A stretch of 64,000 nt of DNA from Torulaspora globosa (taxonomy: Eukaryota > Ascomycota > Saccharomycetes > Saccharomycetales > Saccharomycetaceae), in contig NC_050730.1 in assembly GCF_014133895.1 (NCBI RefSeq), positions 930,001 through 994,000 on the forward strand. Reading direction: 5' to 3'. This document shows, one piece after another, positions 34,220 to 43,255 of the stretch. Under the pieces are notes generated by a model. The model had not been told where the DNA came from. It did no database searches and was given only the letters and a program-made list of their open reading frames with translations. Positions within the stretch are counted from its first letter, which is position 1, and every line of letters begins with the position of its first letter. The translations under genes were made by a program, and so were the position numbers.

Positions 34220-37200
34220 CTAGGCACTGATTAGAGTGTATCCTAGTACATGTCTGTATCTTTGCTCCTTGATGACAGAGATCAAAAGGATCAATTCAGT
34301 GTATAAGTCAGGATTCTCTTGCTTCAACTTTGCCAGAGCGTTGGAATCGATGATCCAGACCGTTACCTCGGTTTCGGTTTTGATAGTGACATCTCCTTCA
34401 AGAGAGCGTCCGACACCAGGCGTTAGGATTTTACCGTAGCATGTCCTATTTGACAGGGACTCATATACCATACCTTGGGGCAAATCATAGACGATCTTCA
34501 AGATTCCGGTTTCTATCACAAAGAAGATGTTATTATTATGCAGTAATATGGACTGTGAAGCAAGTCTTCTTCTTGCGAAATACGGGCATAGTCTTGCCCA
34601 CTGTTGTGTTTCTTTAGTCCTCGTACTAGTATTCTCAGAGATGACAGTTGGTCTGTATAGCTTCAACGAGAACAGCAGCAGAGGTAGAACTGCTGGTAGT
34701 TCGTTGAACTGAGTTTTTAAACTGTCGACGGTCTTTTGCTCGTTTCTAAAAACCTTTTGAGCTACGGACAGCATTTGGCCATTCCGTGGTGTTGCAAGCA
34801 ATGGCGACATCAAATTGTTGTAATTGGCATTACCGAGTGTTCCGGACTCTTTCAATTCCTTCCCTCGGTCTGCTGCTGTTACAACTGCCGGCGAAACAGC
34901 TCTCTTGTCAAGAAGGCTTCTTCTTGCCTTTTCACGGAGTTCTTTGTACTGAAAGAGAAGTTCGTTCTCACACCATTCTAGCGCGCTGTTCAAATCACCA
35001 AACAGTTCGACATCATCCAGCAGCCCTACTTTACTGAAAGCACTGTAGATGTGATCTCTTTCTTTAATTGAGGATATTATCAGTTGAATGCGTTTAGATT
35101 GGGTGAAACGCTTGATCCGGTTAAACCCTTCAGCGGCTGAATAATCGATGTTATCAGCATTTATGTTTTTAAAATCCAGAATCAAATACTTAATTCTGAG
35201 TATTCTTGCATCCTTTCCGTCACCCATCTCCAGAAGCTTATTAATCTTCTCCTCAATGGAAATAATAGTTCCAAAAAAGAGAACATTTTGTAGTTTCAAT
35301 ACATAAATCTGTTCACCAATGCCATTCAAAAATTTATTTTGGACATAATCACGATAAACAGTGCTCTTTGCAACTTTTCCATCATATTCACCGTTGATAG
35401 TTTGCAGCTTAGTACTGTCAACCAGAAATGAAAAGCAAGCTATTAGTATTCCCACTATAACACCAAGCACAAAATCAAAGATCCCCATTGTCATTACGAT
35501 AATGAAAATTGTAATGTATTCGAAATTGGTGACTTTACCCCAAGTTTCCACCAATGCTTCAAATAGTAGCTCATAGCCAAGCAAGAAGATCAGTGAGCCA
35601 ACTATGCAGGTTGGAATGAAGGAAATGATAACAGGACCAATAATCATGACGATGAACGTCAAGAAGGCCAAAAGATATCCGGCTAAGGGTGAATCGGCAC
35701 CGGCTCTGATAAATAATACACTGTTGGTGTAAACCAAGTAATTCTGAATGGAGCCAAGAAAACCACTGATCATATTCGAAAATCCATGTGCAATCAACTC
35801 CTTATCGACGTCATATTTGTCCATGTGCAATGAGATTGCCAATGCTGGTACGTTGATCGGAACATGCAGAATACCAAAGAATGTTAAGGCCAGCATTGTG
35901 GGAATTTGTTTCAAAACGAGACTCCAATGCACTTTATGGAAGTTGAACAGCTTGTAATAATCATACCAATTTTCTTTCGATGACCCCACAGGGAATATCC
36001 ATCCAAGCTCCCTCAGCTTGTCCAGAGAAATGCTTGGAACAATGGCAACGATAAAGTGAAAGGCAATGAGGGTTGCAATATAAAAGGTCGGAAGGACCAG
36101 TGAATTCTGGAAATACCGCTGAGTCAATACCAACAGCACAGTCAGCAACAGAGGAGTTAGCCACTTAAATAAAATGTCGATATCGGTGAACATGTGCGAC
36201 GCAAATGACCACGAATACTCAATTTTGGCGACTCTGGTAGTCACTTCAAGACCTGTAATCACCAGAAAGTACCCCACGCCACCAATACATCCAATCAGGA
36301 TGTGGCGAGGGAAGAATCCAACGATCTTGCCCATCTTCAACTTTCCTAGAATGTAAAAAATAAAGCCTGTCACCACAGCGCTGATTGCATAGCAGAATAT
36401 AGTAGTTGTTATGATCTCGTCATCCTTCCCCGGTAATGCATCCTTGATAGCCATCGCCATCGTGTGGAAAAAGGGCGTCACCTCTATCATCTCACTACCG
36501 ATGCCCGAAGTAAAGTTCGACAGCCCACCGGAGTAGGTTAATTGAGAGATAATTGTGGAAACATAGAACATCGATAGACCGGTTGGGCCAAAACGGGAAA
36601 ATACTGGCTCTGTGATAGGGAAAATGATCATACCGTATGACAATCCATCCAAGACGTTGAGCAGCAGGCCCAGGATCGCCGCCGGCAAGTAATACACAGT
36701 CTTGGAGCATCTGGACGCAAAACGATCCCATATCAAGGAGCGAGCAGTCGATCGCAATCCCCTCCCACTAGAGGACGAGATAGCACGGTAGCCGCCGTGT
36801 GAGCCGGACACCAGGCTTTCGTACTCCTCGTTGAACTCCTCCTCGTCCTCATCTCCCAAGGCATGAACAGGAAGTCTAGAAATCTCGTCTTCAATCTCAT
36901 GTTCGCTCTCCTCCACGAAGTCTGCGTCCTCTTCGCCGCCATTCCAGTAACTCTTCACAGCCTCATCTTCCTCCGGTTCATTAAAGTCATCACACAACTT
37001 AGCAGTCTGTCTGTGGAGCTTCTGAGCCGCGTGTATAGATTTCACCCTCAGCCTAGACGTGGGAAGCACGTCCGATTCCAACGATTGCGACCCATACGGC
37101 GAATCTGAAAGAAACCCACTCACATACGACCGCCCAAGGTAATTGTTGTGGGATGGCGTAAATAATTCATTTTGACCTTCTGGAGCATTCGAATTTCCGT

Positions 37201-37306
37201 CGTGATGATCGTGCTGCAGTCCCAATGAAACCGAAATCGCCTCTGATATCGAATGTCTGCTTCGTCTTGGATATTTACCGCCGTAATTGGCACCTGCCAT
37301 GACCAA
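34220..37306 (-). CDS. VSB1: Vacuolar basic amino acid transporter Vsb1 (SLC26-like with STAS and cyclic-nucleotide-binding-like domains)
   Basis: A 1028-residue membrane protein, nearly the length of S. cerevisiae Ygr125w/Vsb1 (1036). Residues 1-190 are a polar cytoplasmic tail beginning with RRSRHSISEAISVSLG. About a dozen membrane segments of the sulfate-permease type follow (from YYLPAAILGLLLNVLDGLSYGMI to about residue 640). A STAS domain lies around 680-790 (ILDFKNINADNIDYSAAEGF), and a C-terminal region around 880-1010 resembles a cyclic-nucleotide-binding fold. Vsb1 is required for storing arginine and other basic amino acids in the vacuole. Conservation is very high across the transport domain. 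Confidence 0.95.
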   Translation of the reverse strand: MVMAGANYGGKYPRRSRHSISEAISVSLGLQHDHHDGNSNAPEGQNELFTPSHNNYLGRSYVSGFLSDSPYGSQSLESDVLPTSRLRVKSIHAAQKLHRQTAKLCDDFNEPEEDEAVKSYWNGGEEDADFVEESEHEIEDEISRLPVHALGDEDEEEFNEEYESLVSGSHGGYRAISSSSGRGLRSTARSLIWDRFASRCSKTVYYLPAAILGLLLNVLDGLSYGMIIFPITEPVFSRFGPTGLSMFYVSTIISQLTYSGGLSNFTSGIGSEMIEVTPFFHTMAMAIKDALPGKDDEIITTTIFCYAISAVVTGFIFYILGKLKMGKIVGFFPRHILIGCIGGVGYFLVITGLEVTTRVAKIEYSWSFASHMFTDIDILFKWLTPLLLTVLLVLTQRYFQNSLVLPTFYIATLIAFHFIVAIVPSISLDKLRELGWIFPVGSSKENWYDYYKLFNFHKVHWSLVLKQIPTMLALTFFGILHVPINVPALAISLHMDKYDVDKELIAHGFSNMISGFLGSIQNYLVYTNSVLFIRAGADSPLAGYLLAFLTFIVMIIGPVIISFIPTCIVGSLIFLLGYELLFEALVETWGKVTNFEYITIFIIVMTMGIFDFVLGVIVGILIACFSFLVDSTKLQTINGEYDGKVAKSTVYRDYVQNKFLNGIGEQIYVLKLQNVLFFGTIISIEEKINKLLEMGDGKDARILRIKYLILDFKNINADNIDYSAAEGFNRIKRFTQSKRIQLIISSIKERDHIYSAFSKVGLLDDVELFGDLNSALEWCENELLFQYKELREKARRSLLDKRAVSPAVVTAADRGKELKESGTLGNANYNNLMSPLLATPRNGQMLSVAQKVFRNEQKTVDSLKTQFNELPAVLPLLLFSLKLYRPTVISENTSTRTKETQQWARLCPYFARRRLASQSILLHNNNIFFVIETGILKIVYDLPQGMVYESLSNRTCYGKILTPGVGRSLEGDVTIKTETEVTVWIIDSNALAKLKQENPDLYTELILLISVIKEQRYRHVLGYTLISA

Positions 37307-38077
37307 TTAGCTGCTTACCGACCTATTCGAGAACCAGAAAGCTCCCTCCTGTGTTTTCCCAGCTTTTATACTTTTGCTGCCTTCCTGTGCCTTCGCGAGT
37401 TCCTATCTATAATCGCCCTCACATATCAGGGTACTTTATCCGTGATAAACATGCCAAAATAGATAGACAAGAGGCACTAAAGCGATCAGCGGCTGAATGC
37501 TAGCCAATCGAGGCAATGCCAGGCATGAAGTTTCAGATCGCGCTCACCGCCTTTCAGGCTCCAATGGGCCCACAGCTACCACTACTGACTGGACAGAATA
37601 ATGGCTTCGTAGCCGCTACAGATCGTGTTAGACAGATATTCGTTCATCTCTCGTCTTCAGCGAAGACTCTTGTATCCATCTAGCTCATCGGTGTTTAAAG
37701 ATTTACTTCCGTCAAGTGCCAAGCGAGATCCGTGGAACGAGGATTCAAGTGGCATCCGTAATGCTTACGGTGACTATTTAAAGCTGGGTGCTCTATGGCG
37801 ATTGCGTTTCTTGCATCTTGTTTATACCAAGAAAATGCTGCGCTTGGAATGATAATGGCATTGCTAAGAAAGCTGCTGGATGTTTTATCAGTGCGACATA
37901 AAATTGTACAGGTCAGTAGAAGGACCAGCAAAAAAAATCGGCGGCATAGGGCCCAGAGGGTTACGAGATATGATTTACTGAAGGCTCACTATCAAGTTGT
38001 GTGAATAATTTTGTACTGTAGTAGAAGATTTTGCATGTATATTACCAATATATGCGTTTATAAACTGGCATGAAAAA
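37307..38077. other. Intergenic region between VSB1 and ASN1
   Basis: About 770 bases with the VSB1 promoter and the ASN1 3' end. Two short open frames (37625-37852 and 37795-38004) lack any recognisable protein character. No RNA gene or repeat was recognised. Confidence 0.55.
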
Positions 38078-39799
38078 TTAGTTCTCGACGTGCTGGTCGT
38101 GGATCTTGGCGTATCTGCCAGAGGGGTCCTCGGCACATCCCCAGTCGGCCTTTGGCACCCATCTCATGACTGTGTCTGCAGCGGTCTTCTGTGGGAAGAG
38201 AGCGTCGAACTTGAGTCTGTACCAGAAAGCTTCCTTTGTGGTTGGGACGTCGTCTCCCCAGGAAGACTTTGGAGCGGCGAAGATCTCATCGGAGATGACT
38301 CTTTCGGCGGTGTCCTTCAAACCGTCAATCCAGGAATAACCGACACCATCTGAGAATTGTTCCTTCTGCCTCCATAGAATCTCTTCTGGCAGGTAGGGCT
38401 TGACTTCGGGCTCGTCCGTGGTGTCGAAAGCCTTTCTTAGGATGTACTTCTCGATGCGGCCGCTCTCCTTGTTGATCATCTTCTCTTTTGGATCTATGTT
38501 CATGCACAGCTGTAGGAAATCCTTGTCTAGGAACGGCACACGAGCCTCCAGACCCCAGGCCATTGTGGACTTGTTTGCTCTCAAACAGTCGGCGAGATGC
38601 AGGTTCTTGACACGCTTTACGGATTCAGTGTGGAACTCACTGGCGTTTGGTGCTTGTGCAAAGTATAGGTACCCACCAAAGATTTCGTCTGAACCTTCGC
38701 CGGACAGCACCATCTTGACACCTTGTGCCTTGATCTTTCTCGACAGCAAGAACATTGGTGTCGAGGCTCTGATGGTGGTAACGTCGTAAGTCTCCAAGTG
38801 GTAGATGACGTCGTCCAGGGCGTCTAGACCTTCCTGCAGTGTGAAAGTGTGCTCGTGGTGGATCGAGCCGATGAACTTGGCCACTTTACGGGCAGCCTGC
38901 AAATCTGGTGCGTTGGGCAGACCGATGGCGAAGGAGTGCAAACGAGACCAGCCAGCACTGCGCAGATGTCCAGAGTCGTCAATCCCAGCTAGATGCTTTG
39001 CCTCGGAGTCGTATGCCTGAACGTCTATTTCATTGTTGGCCTTCTCCGTCTCACGAGCTGCGATCGAAGCGATCAACGAGGAGTCCAGCCCACCAGATAG
39101 CAGCACACCGTATGGCACTTCGGCCATCAATCTCTTTCTCACGGCCTTCTCCAAAGACTCTCTAATTTGCTTGTAGTTCAAGGGCTCAGATGGAATACGT
39201 TGTTCGTCCAACCAGTCTGGGGTAAAGTAACGGGTGATCTTGTCCGTCTTGGAGTCGTAGACATGTCCAGGTGGGAAAGCGATAATGTTGTCACAGTCAT
39301 CCGTTAGACACTTCAGCTCTGACGCAAAGTAGACGGTCTTGGGCGACAGAGAGTTACGACCCATGTAAAGAGTGGTGATACCGATGGGGTCTCTAGCAGC
39401 CACGATACGGTCCTGCTTGGCGTCGTACAGACACCACGCGAACATACCATCCAAGTATTTTGGAGTGTCAATGTCGTATTTCTGATAAAGTGGAATAATG
39501 GGCTCACAATCGCTTAATGTGGCAAATGGGTACTCAGAGAACTCTTCTCTGATCTTGATATGGTTGTAGATTTCACCATTGACACACAACGTGTAGTTAC
39601 CGCATGGACTGGTGATAGGCTGGGCTCCGGAATCAAGGCCAACGATGGCCAATCTTTCGTGTGCCAAAATTGTAGTGTTCTTGATCACATTACCGGACCA
39701 ATCTGGACCACGGTGTCTAATCCTCCTGGCAAGTTGCAGCGCTTTTGGCTTGAACGTTTGAACGTCCTGGTGTTTATAGGCAGCGAAGATACCACACAT
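38078..39799 (-). CDS. ASN1: Asparagine synthetase, glutamine-hydrolysing
   Basis: A 573-residue enzyme, the same length as Asn1/Asn2 (572). Met-Cys-Gly at the N-terminus gives the glutaminase nucleophile Cys2 after Met removal. The class II amidotransferase domain contains [20 protein letters not shown] and NGEIYNH. The synthetase domain contains the ATP pyrophosphatase loop [13 protein letters not shown] and the [12 protein letters not shown] motif. It converts aspartate, glutamine and ATP to asparagine. ASN1 (YPR145W) and ASN2 (YGR124W) are ohnologues of this gene. Its upstream region contains partial Gcn4-like sites. It diverges from snR45's position in the same order as in S. cerevisiae. 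Confidence 0.97.
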   Translation of the reverse strand: MCGIFAAYKHQDVQTFKPKALQLARRIRHRGPDWSGNVIKNTTILAHERLAIVGLDSGAQPITSPCGNYTLCVNGEIYNHIKIREEFSEYPFATLSDCEPIIPLYQKYDIDTPKYLDGMFAWCLYDAKQDRIVAARDPIGITTLYMGRNSLSPKTVYFASELKCLTDDCDNIIAFPPGHVYDSKTDKITRYFTPDWLDEQRIPSEPLNYKQIRESLEKAVRKRLMAEVPYGVLLSGGLDSSLIASIAARETEKANNEIDVQAYDSEAKHLAGIDDSGHLRSAGWSRLHSFAIGLPNAPDLQAARKVAKFIGSIHHEHTFTLQEGLDALDDVIYHLETYDVTTIRASTPMFLLSRKIKAQGVKMVLSGEGSDEIFGGYLYFAQAPNASEFHTESVKRVKNLHLADCLRANKSTMAWGLEARVPFLDKDFLQLCMNIDPKEKMINKESGRIEKYILRKAFDTTDEPEVKPYLPEEILWRQKEQFSDGVGYSWIDGLKDTAERVISDEIFAAPKSSWGDDVPTTKEAFWYRLKFDALFPQKTAADTVMRWVPKADWGCAEDPSGRYAKIHDQHVEN

Positions 39800-40380
39800 C
39801 TCGTAATATACTGAGCTTCTAATATTTTTTGCTACACCTTAAGATGTTCTTACGCAGCTACAGTTTGCTTTACGATTTTTTTTAAATACTCATTACCATT
39901 TACTGTCACTTCGAGTTAAGAGTCATATCGAGTGAAAATTTTTAGATCGCCCGTCATTGCGAGGCAAATCGTACCTAAGCTTCCGCCTGCAGAGACGAAA
40001 ACTGATAAGCGTTGACATCAAATCGCTGCAATTCATTGGAGGCAGAGGAATGCAGCGCGACTGACGTCGAAAGCTGAGTCTTGGAGTAAGCCGTGTTGGC
40101 TCTAGAAAGATGTGGGAGCCCGTCGATCGACACCGCGGTGCGGTCGTTGCTAATAGCTCGACACGCGGAAAATCGGACGTTAAAGCCAGCGTCTGGTCCC
40201 TGTGGTTCGATGTGCCCTCGTTATCGTAGATACAGATCCACCTGAATGTTGTTCTCTTTTTAGCGGGATCCACCTTGTTTGAGAAGGGCCAAAGAGAGAT
40301 GTTTTAGCAAGAATGGCGGCGATCGACTGATCGCCGGCGGCTTTCGCTGGTACGTTCAAAACAGACCCCAGTTTCAAGTG
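39800..40380. promoter_or_regulatory. ASN1 upstream region with Gcn4-like half sites
   Basis: The region reads leftward into ASN1. It contains AGAGTCAT at 39921-39928 and TGAGTCT at 40075-40081, each one base off the Gcn4 consensus TGA(C/G)TCA, and TGACGTC at 40062-40068, a CRE-type site that Gcn4 can also bind. ASN1 is under general amino acid control in S. cerevisiae, so Gcn4 action is expected, but no perfect site was found. The 3' end of the snR45 gene borders this region. Confidence 0.5.
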
Positions 40381-40541
40381 AGAAGAATCAGAATTTTCTA
40401 GATAAACGTCCTTGAATCATAAAATGATGTAACAAGATAATTGGCTGCGTAGGCACCGTAGTCTCCATTAAAACCTCGAGACGTAAACGACTCGAGAAGA
40501 ATTGTTCGATTAGAGAACGCAAATGGTATCATCATCTTCTT
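40381..40541 (-). ncRNA. SNR45: C/D-box snoRNA snR45 (guide for 18S rRNA cytosine acetylation)
   Basis: On the minus strand a C box ATGATGA is at 40535-40529 and a D box CTGA at 40391-40388. Flanking sequences AGAAG (40540-40536) and CTTCT (40385-40381) can form a five-base terminal stem. Between the boxes, the RNA carries complements of two adjacent 18S rRNA words near helix 45: GTAACAAG (plus strand 40429-40436) and CGTAGG (40448-40453). In 18S rRNA these words flank GTTTC, close to the cytosine that Kre33 acetylates under snR45 guidance. S. cerevisiae SNR45 (about 172 bases) lies between NOC4 and ASN1 on the ASN1 strand, as I recall, which is the same arrangement. A TATATAAA box at 40632-40625 lies about 85 bases upstream. 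Exact ends are inferred. Confidence 0.82.
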
Positions 40542-40624
40542 TTAAAACTTGGAAGGTCATTGGTTCTTTTAAAGGTGGAAAGGAATGTGCGCGAGAGAAG
40601 TATGGAAGGAGATTTTCTTCGAGG

Positions 40625-40632
40625 TTTATATA
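40625..40632 (-). promoter_or_regulatory. TATA box, probably of the snR45 gene
   Basis: The minus strand reads TATATAAA about 85 bases upstream of the inferred snR45 5' end. A Reb1-type site CGGGTAA (40649-40655) lies just beyond it, between this promoter and that of NOC4. Confidence 0.6.
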
Positions 40633-40668
40633 CCTTGTCGTTTAAGGGCGGGTAATCGGCATCGAAGA

Positions 40669-40710
40669 TGAAAAATTTCAGTATTGGGCTCTGAAGATAT
40701 ATGCGATGAG
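40669..40710 (+). promoter_or_regulatory. RRPE and PAC elements of NOC4
   Basis: TGAAAAATTTC (RRPE) is at 40669-40679, and GCGATGAG (PAC) is at 40703-40710, about 60 bases before the NOC4 start. This is the standard arrangement for ribosome-biogenesis genes bound by Stb3 and Dot6/Tod6. Confidence 0.85.
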
Positions 40711-40766
40711 CTCTTTGAAGTACAGGTCGTTGGACCAATCTGGCTGCTTTCTGAACCGACGCTACG

Positions 40767-42404
40767 ATGGTACTCTCTTTGGAGAACATCAAGCAATTGG
40801 CTAAGCCGGTTACTTCGGTGTACGACAAGAGAAACTATAACAACATTCTCAAGCTGGTCAATGAGCTGGCCGGCAGCGATCTGAGTCGGGCATGCGATGA
40901 CGAGGTCGAAAGGACGCTGCGGTTCCTGGTCATGTCTCTTTTTCAAGTCTTTAAGAAGCTTTTCAAAAGAGGCGACCTTGCAGTAGGGAACTTCAAGAGC
41001 AAGACTGAATTGCAGCAGTTTTCCAACTGGTGTAGGAAAATGTACGAGACTTTCAAGAGTTCGTTGCTCAAGATCATATCTAGTGTGGATCGCGAGAATT
41101 CTTTGGTTCTTGATTCGCTGGACGTTTATTTGCAGCTTCTGGAGATGGAGTCTGTGCATTTTGCTTCGAACGCAGACGCACCGTACTTCCCCAACAGGAC
41201 GTTTAGAAAGCTCATTGTGGCAATGTGGGAGTCTGATCTGGGAGGGCTGGAGCAAAATTCCTCTACTGGGGAATCGACAAATCCGATTATCGGAGAATTT
41301 ATCGAAAAGTACTATAAAAACTATGCCGATATTCAGTTCTACTTTCAGTCCGAGCTGGCCGATTTACTTGAGACGGAGAAAGACCGCTTCGCCACAGTCA
41401 AAGGAATGGGGAAGTGGATTGTGGCTGTCAATCATGATAACCATTGCTGCAATGCCGACCAGGAGCTGGAAGTTTTTGTAGCCAATCCCCCGCAAGTGGT
41501 AGAAAACGAATCCAAGTTTAAGTCCAATTTCGAGAAAAACTGGCTAGTTATGCTTAATGGCGGTGTATCAGTGCCGCAATACAAGATAATCCTTCTCATT
41601 TTGCACAGAAGAATAATACCGCATCTTCATACACCGACCAAGCTGATGGACTTCCTGACGGATTCATACAACTTGCAAAATTCGCAAGATGATTCTGCAG
41701 GCGTGATACCTATTCTTGCGTTGAACGGGCTTTTCGAGCTCATGCTGCGTTTCAATCTCGAGTACCCAAATTTTTACATGAAACTCTATCAATTGATCAC
41801 GCCAAGTCTGATGCACGTCAAGTACAGGCCTCGTTTTTTCAGATTGCTAGATACCTTTTTGGCATCGACTCACCTTTCAGCCCATCTAATTGCGTCCTTC
41901 ATAAAGAAGCTCGCGCGTTTGACTTTAAATTCGTCGCCAGGCGCTATAGTAACAGTTATCCCTTTTGTTTACAATCTTTTGAAGAAGCATCCAAGCTGTA
42001 TGATAATGCTGCACAATCCAAGATTTTTGTCGGACCCATTCATGACATCAGAACAGCAAACCATGTTAAAAAACCTAAAATTGGATTATGTAGATCCGTT
42101 TGATGCAGATGAGGAGAATCCCGAATTAACACATGCGCTTGACTCTTCACTCTGGGAGCTGGCGACGCTGATGGATCATTATCATCCTAACGTGGCCACT
42201 TTGGCTAAAATATTTGCACAACCTTTCAGAAAGCTGAACTATAATATGGAAGACTTTTTAGATTGGAGCTACGATTCTCTGTTGGCAGCAGAGACTTCTA
42301 GAAGACTGAAAGTGCTACCTACATTGGAGTTTGAGAGATTTGATGGTCTTTTCGCCAATGACGAAAATGGACAGAAGGCATACTTGACGGGAGTCGATTG
42401 GTGA
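40767..42404 (+). CDS. NOC4: Ribosome small-subunit assembly protein Noc4
   Basis: A 545-residue helical protein, close to S. cerevisiae Noc4 (552). The C-terminal half carries the CBF/Mak21 domain: FYMKLYQLITPSLMHVKYRPRFFRLLDTFLAS and LIASFIKKLARLTL. The end, with ALDSSLWELATLMDHYHPNVATLAKIF and FLDWSYDSLLAAE, is strongly conserved. Noc4 pairs with Nop14 in the small-subunit processome and is needed for 40S maturation and export. NOC4 (YPR144C) neighbours SNR45 and ASN1 in S. cerevisiae, as here. Confidence 0.96.
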   Translation: MVLSLENIKQLAKPVTSVYDKRNYNNILKLVNELAGSDLSRACDDEVERTLRFLVMSLFQVFKKLFKRGDLAVGNFKSKTELQQFSNWCRKMYETFKSSLLKIISSVDRENSLVLDSLDVYLQLLEMESVHFASNADAPYFPNRTFRKLIVAMWESDLGGLEQNSSTGESTNPIIGEFIEKYYKNYADIQFYFQSELADLLETEKDRFATVKGMGKWIVAVNHDNHCCNADQELEVFVANPPQVVENESKFKSNFEKNWLVMLNGGVSVPQYKIILLILHRRIIPHLHTPTKLMDFLTDSYNLQNSQDDSAGVIPILALNGLFELMLRFNLEYPNFYMKLYQLITPSLMHVKYRPRFFRLLDTFLASTHLSAHLIASFIKKLARLTLNSSPGAIVTVIPFVYNLLKKHPSCMIMLHNPRFLSDPFMTSEQQTMLKNLKLDYVDPFDADEENPELTHALDSSLWELATLMDHYHPNVATLAKIFAQPFRKLNYNMEDFLDWSYDSLLAAETSRRLKVLPTLEFERFDGLFANDENGQKAYLTGVDW

Positions 42405-42518
42405 ACAGTTATATTTACTAAGTAATATAAAGCGCTTTGATATCGTGGCTTCGAATCGTCCTCTCTTCTCAGGAATCTTGAGAGAATAGCCAAGCAAGCT
42501 TGTGAGGTCAAAAATAAA

Positions 42519-42592
42519 TGGTCTCTAGCGGGATCGAACCGCTGATCCCCGCGTTATTAGCACGGTGCCTTAACCAACTGGGCCAAGAGACC
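42519..42592 (-). tRNA. tRNA-Ile, anticodon AAT
   Basis: The minus strand gives a 74-base cloverleaf without intron. The acceptor stem is GGTCTCT/AGAGACC with discriminator A. The anticodon loop CTAATAA contains AAT. The B box GGTTCGATCCC is present. It agrees with yeast tRNA-Ile(IAU) essentially base for base. Confidence 0.97.
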
Positions 42593-43073
42593 TGGGTTTG
42601 ATGCTTAATCATAAACCTCAACTATAGATCTGACTATCACAGATCAAGATGAACATAGTTTGAATTAGGGATGCCTAATAAGACACCAGATCTGGCCTGG
42701 CTCGATGATTAATATAGCACCGATGTGGGCCAGGCTCGAGGCTGAGTGATATCTTAGAAGATCCAGCCCATGAGACTAGCATCGCCAAAATTGCTATAAA
42801 AAGGTCCCGACCTGACACAGCAACTGATTGTGTGTAGCATAATCGTCTCACGGTTGTCAGATCACCAGTCTTAAAGCTGGAGCCGGACCATAGCCATCAT
42901 ACCATGGTTCCTCCATTATCGCCTCGCATCGTTATCAGATGGTGCTCTGGATTTGTCTTGATTGGACCACTCACTTGGACCATGCCATTTCATCACCCAT
43001 AGGCCTCGTTTGATTTGAGTCGCTAGCTATCTCACCTAATGTATCAGTCCTAGGCCTAAAAATATATATCCAA
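42593..43073. other. Unexplained 480-base spacer between two divergent tRNA genes
   Basis: The stretch lies upstream of both tRNA genes, the preferred target for Ty elements. It has a TATAAAAAGG sequence at 42795-42804 and a 12-base near-perfect direct repeat (GGCCTGGCTCGA at 42694-42705, GGCCAGGCTCGA at 42728-42739). It has no open frame of note. A decayed solo LTR is possible, but I could not define TG...CA ends or a target-site duplication. Confidence 0.35.
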
Positions 43074-43145
43074 GCCATCCTAGTATAGTGGTTAGTACAC
43101 TTCGTTGTGGCCGAAGAAACCCAGGTTCGATTCCAGGGGATGGCA
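43074..43145 (+). tRNA. tRNA-His, anticodon GTG
   Basis: A 72-base cloverleaf with acceptor stem GCCATCC/GGATGGC, anticodon loop TTGTGGC and B box GGTTCGATTCC. The extra G at position -1 that histidine tRNA needs is not encoded and would be added after transcription. A run of Ts (ttttttt) follows at about 43149 as pol III terminator. A histidine tRNA next to CHO1 is also found in S. cerevisiae, as I recall. Confidence 0.97.
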
Positions 43146-43255
43146 TTCTTTTTTTTCAAAACTTGAACACTAACGGATTAGATGAGGTTTCACTATGATA
43201 GACCGGTAATGAATCCGGACTAAACATGCCTTAGACGTTTATACAGGTTATTTTG

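Noticed and set aside
37625..38004. Two short open frames between VSB1 and ASN1 (75 and 69 codons).
   Set aside because: They overlap each other in different frames, lack conserved features, and S. cerevisiae has only a dubious frame in the equivalent interval.
39923..40273. A 116-codon frame upstream of ASN1.
   Set aside because: No recognisable protein family; it lies in the expected promoter and snR45 3' flank.
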